DNA of 64,000 bases, taken from assembly GCA_037013495.1 (NCBI GenBank), contig CM072801.1, positions 84,367,816 through 84,431,815 of the forward strand. Reading direction: 5' to 3'. This DNA comes from Hippophae tibetana (Eukaryota > Streptophyta > Magnoliopsida > Rosales > Elaeagnaceae). Positions 60,748 through 64,000 of the stretch are shown piece by piece. Position 1 is the first letter of the stretch, and each line of letters begins with the position of its first letter. The translations under genes were made by a program, and so were the position numbers. The notes below the pieces were generated by a model, which saw only the letters and a program-made list of their open reading frames with translations, did no database searches and was not told the DNA's origin.

Positions 60748-63700
60748 CAAAGGGAAGCTTCTGTGCACACCATATGCATCCATCTTAGTGCACTGTACAA
60801 AACACATCTGAAGGATAAAGAATTCACTCTACACGTGAAACCTACACATATGAAACAAACACATACATTGTGAATATGCATGCAAAAACAACATGTAGTC
60901 AAACCACATGCTATAGTGTTATCTCGACATAGGTGCAAAATAATAGGCACAAACATAAGTAAAAATGCACAACTCAATCTGACTTTATGTAACACGCCTC
61001 AATAATGCATGCATGTTAGACAACAACATGCAATGCAATCCTACTATTAAATCTCATGCAAGACACAACATGACAACAAACATATTGGTTGTGCACAGAA
61101 GCTTCCCTCCTTTTTAACATTGAAAGTCAAAGTTACAACCCTATATGAGGAGAGATGACATACAAATATGCTCTAATCATTACACTATTTCAACACTATA
61201 GATAATATTAAAGCAAATACTATCAGAAGCACCACTTGTAATCAAGTGAAAAAGGCAAAGGATAATATCTAGATAAATGAAAAGTAAAAGCATACAATAG
61301 TCAACAAATTGATTGCATAGACAATCCAAGAGAACTAAAAATAGAAGGCATCTTAGTTTACCAAAACATATGTCATGCATTCCAGTAATAAATACTAGGG
61401 AATGAATGACATGGAATAAACATGAAATAACTCACCACAACAAGGAGATAGGTACACACATAGGATGACATGTGAAGCAAGGGATTCAAGATATATATGC
61501 AACTATTAAATACTAGGGAATGCATGACATGAGATAAGCATGAAATAACTCACCACAACATGGAGATAGGTAGACACATAGGATGACATATGAAGTAAAG
61601 GATTCTAGATATGTAGGCAACTAGTCATACTAACATTCTTATTTATGCATGGTTCATATAAAGTGATTCAAAGAGAAGGAAGTATCATATGAACATGACA
61701 ACAACAATGAATCATAAATAGGACAAGTAATAGGAAGTAAAATAAACACAGAACTTCCATTGATAACATAGAGAAGCCATACATCACTCCCCCTAAAATT
61801 ATGCATGCAATACAATAAACATGTTCTGCTATCTACTTGCAAAAATATCCCAACACAGAAGCCTCTACAAAAAGTAGACAATAAGAAATATAGACATATG
61901 GAACAAAACTAAGCAAGTTCAATGAATTAGAGGATCCTTAAAGAATAATCAATATAAATATCCATATGTTTATCAATTCATGATGCATTAATGTAATGGT
62001 ATGTCTAAATTTTTGATTCCATGCACAGTGTGTGATATGCAAAATTTCTATACTCTATATACCATCATGATATGCTTATGTCAACGAAGCAAAGGAAAAT
62101 ATAGACTCAAGTTGAACCAATCTTCATATGTCCATAATTAGTTTATCTCTCCACTAATCTAAGTACTAGCCTAGAAGAAATCAATTGGTCTTTCAATGTT
62201 CATAATGATAGGCTAAGGTATGGGTAGGGGAGAGAAGACATTTAGGCTTTAACATACCTTTGTTGATCCAATCAAATAAATAAGTTCATATCCATACCAC
62301 TTATACACTCAAACATTGGGTTATTTTCTCTTTAGTTCTCAAACTTCAACTAATGAAGTTGCGAGAATAGTATACAAAATTAAGATGTTTATGCAACACT
62401 TCCTTAACATACTTATAATCATTTCACTTTTCTTTCCTGATGCCTTTCATTTTTTTAACAAATAAATCTCAACACTTTATTTTTCATTTTCTTTTCTCCA
62501 TCTTCCCCATTTTTTATTGATTGAAACCAAAAGGGTAATACATCCAATCCAAAGAACATACAAAAAGATGATCAATCAAAGAGTGGATAAGCTTAGTGGG
62601 AATAAATATTTGGGCTAGTACAGTATATAGGTGCAAAGAAATGAAGAGAGATAGCATAATGGCTTAAAGAAAGAAGACTAAGGATAAGAAAACATTGGTG
62701 GCAAGAATGACCAAATGATTCAAGGATGGCCTAAATCCTATTTCTTACCAAGTAACACCTAGAATTTTTCCTCGAGGGACACTAAAAGTGGATTATAAAG
62801 ATTGTTAGAGAAATACAAATCAACAAGAAAAGAGAACCACACAAGCTTCTCAAAATAATCATTCAAATTCACAAAGATGTGGTATGTGCAAAGGAAAGAC
62901 AAATTTCAGATAAACCAAATAGGAAAAATTTATTCATACGTGCTCCTGAGGAATACTTATGTCAAAACATCCATACTTCAATTTAGGTCAAATGCACACC
63001 AAACATGATCCCTCTAAAATACATTTTATATGCAATAGTTTAGTAAAGAGAAAACCAATTAGTCTCACAAAAGACAAAAACAATAACTATTATGTGAGAT
63101 GAAAAGGAAGGTATTAAGGCAAAACAATGGCCAAGAAGAAGGGGAAAGTACCTCAAATGGGACAAACAACAAAAATCACATCATCATTAGTTAGGAGAAA
63201 GAAAGAAACTAACTAACTAGTAAACAACATAAGCAACACCCCTAAGAGAAGGAAGAAACAAGGGATACTGCTAAAATCACTAAAGATGGGAGAAAGGTAA
63301 GGGTTAGACATGTTTAGACAGGGAAAATAGCATAAACAACAAAAGTGCCAACAAAACACCCAAGTTTATATATGACACTATATGTATGACAAATTTCCTA
63401 TAGACAAGTATATAGATGATATGACATACATATGCATATGATAAACCAGAAAAATCATAGAATAGTGAGACACACAAAGACATAACCTTGAACAAACATC
63501 TTTATATTTTCCAAAGATACATATAAAGCACAATAGAAGAAAGATCAGGAAAAATAAGAACAAATACCAACAAGAAATAGACAAAGGACTAACATAAACA
63601 TACTTGGTATAAGAAAGTAGAGCTTAGTAAAATAGGTGAAATATAATCCATATGACATGGAGAATGAATTTGAAGTCTGCACAAAGTATAATCCTAATAC

Positions 63701-64000
63701 TTTGACTCTACATGAAGAGCATATGACGTGATGCATATACAAAAGGCCATCGAGGAAGAAGTAGGCTATATGTAAGATAAAAGCACATAAGAACTATGTC
63801 AAAACAACTGGGATGTGAGAAAACTAGTAAAGGATTAGTCAGACAGGTAAAGCAATAAATATCACACTTAGCATACTATGCATGCTAAGGAAGTAGTAAG
63901 AACGAGACAAAAATAAGTGTCAAACCAATGAAAAAAAAACATAAAATCACATACAGAAAGACAACATACAAGGAGAGAAATGAAATTAAGTAATTCAACC
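60748..64000 (-). mobile_element. 3' noncoding interior of an SL element, running off the window
   Basis: The first 450 bp match 39470-40200. Polypurine-like motifs on the minus strand occur near 61105 (AAAAAGGAGGGAAGC) and 61790 (TAGGGGGAGTG). Apart from a 118-bp duplication, the rest is A-rich sequence without a credible frame on either strand; open stretches on the minus strand are short and Cys/Phe/Leu-rich. Confidence 0.5.
61390..61625. repeat. 118-bp direct tandem duplication
   Basis: AAATACTAGGGAATG starts at 61390 and 61508, and the copies run in parallel through TAGGATGACATATGAAG with about 10 percent difference. Confidence 0.9.

Noticed and set aside
60648..63742. Several minus-strand frames of 60-115 codons at the right end
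   Set aside because: They are rich in Cys, Phe and Leu, overlap each other and show no domain; the area matches noncoding SL sequence.

Overview
This window is nuclear DNA of a flowering plant, probably a eudicot. It is very AT-rich, its one intact gene has short AT-rich GT-AG introns, and almost everything else is nested plant LTR retrotransposons. I see nothing bacterial, no CRISPR array and no complete tRNA or rRNA gene.

The only intact gene lies at 6035-14009 on the + strand. It is a full-size ABCG (PDR-type) ABC transporter. I could place 24 exons that join in frame into 1424 codons plus a stop, with both nucleotide-binding domains and both membrane domains present. A TATA box lies about 200 bp upstream and a poly(A) signal about 130 bp downstream. 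To its left are the 5' end of a gypsy-type element (LTR 762-2731), a hairpin repeat, unassigned gene-like fragments and a decayed copia fragment.

The right side (14.5-64 kb) is a retrotransposon graveyard built from a few recurring families. (1) Family A is Ty3/gypsy with LTRs of 1.4-2.0 kb (TGATGA...TCATCA) and a tRNA-Asp primer site; copies lie at 762-2731, 24360-25848, 29477-30885, 53925-57371 (a shrunken whole element) and 58532-60268 (a solo LTR). (2) Family GP is Ty3/gypsy with a tRNA-Asp primer site, Athila/Tat-like gag and LTRs carrying CACGTG motifs; it occurs at 27360-29476 and as a tail-to-tail pair at 45664-52982. (3) Family SL is copia and Sirevirus-like, with a tRNA-Met primer site, gag, an env-like ORF and several polypurine motifs; it occurs at 25849-27360, 35952-38238, 38239-45410, 52983-53325 and 57870-64000. 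(4) Other copia pieces lie at 3905-4954, 14488-16117, 18170-19850 and 34320-35950. (5) An unrelated LTR at 16240-18161 carries six CACGTG boxes upstream of a TATA box.

Two insertions are supported by exact 5-bp target duplications (ATATG and GTAAG), which gives a relative order of events. Most elements keep gag and/or an env-like ORF but have lost pol, so none in the window looks autonomous. The points most worth following are a GC-rich, copy-specific cassette in the promoter part of family A LTRs, CACGTG arrays in two unrelated LTR families, and the intact transporter in this surrounding.
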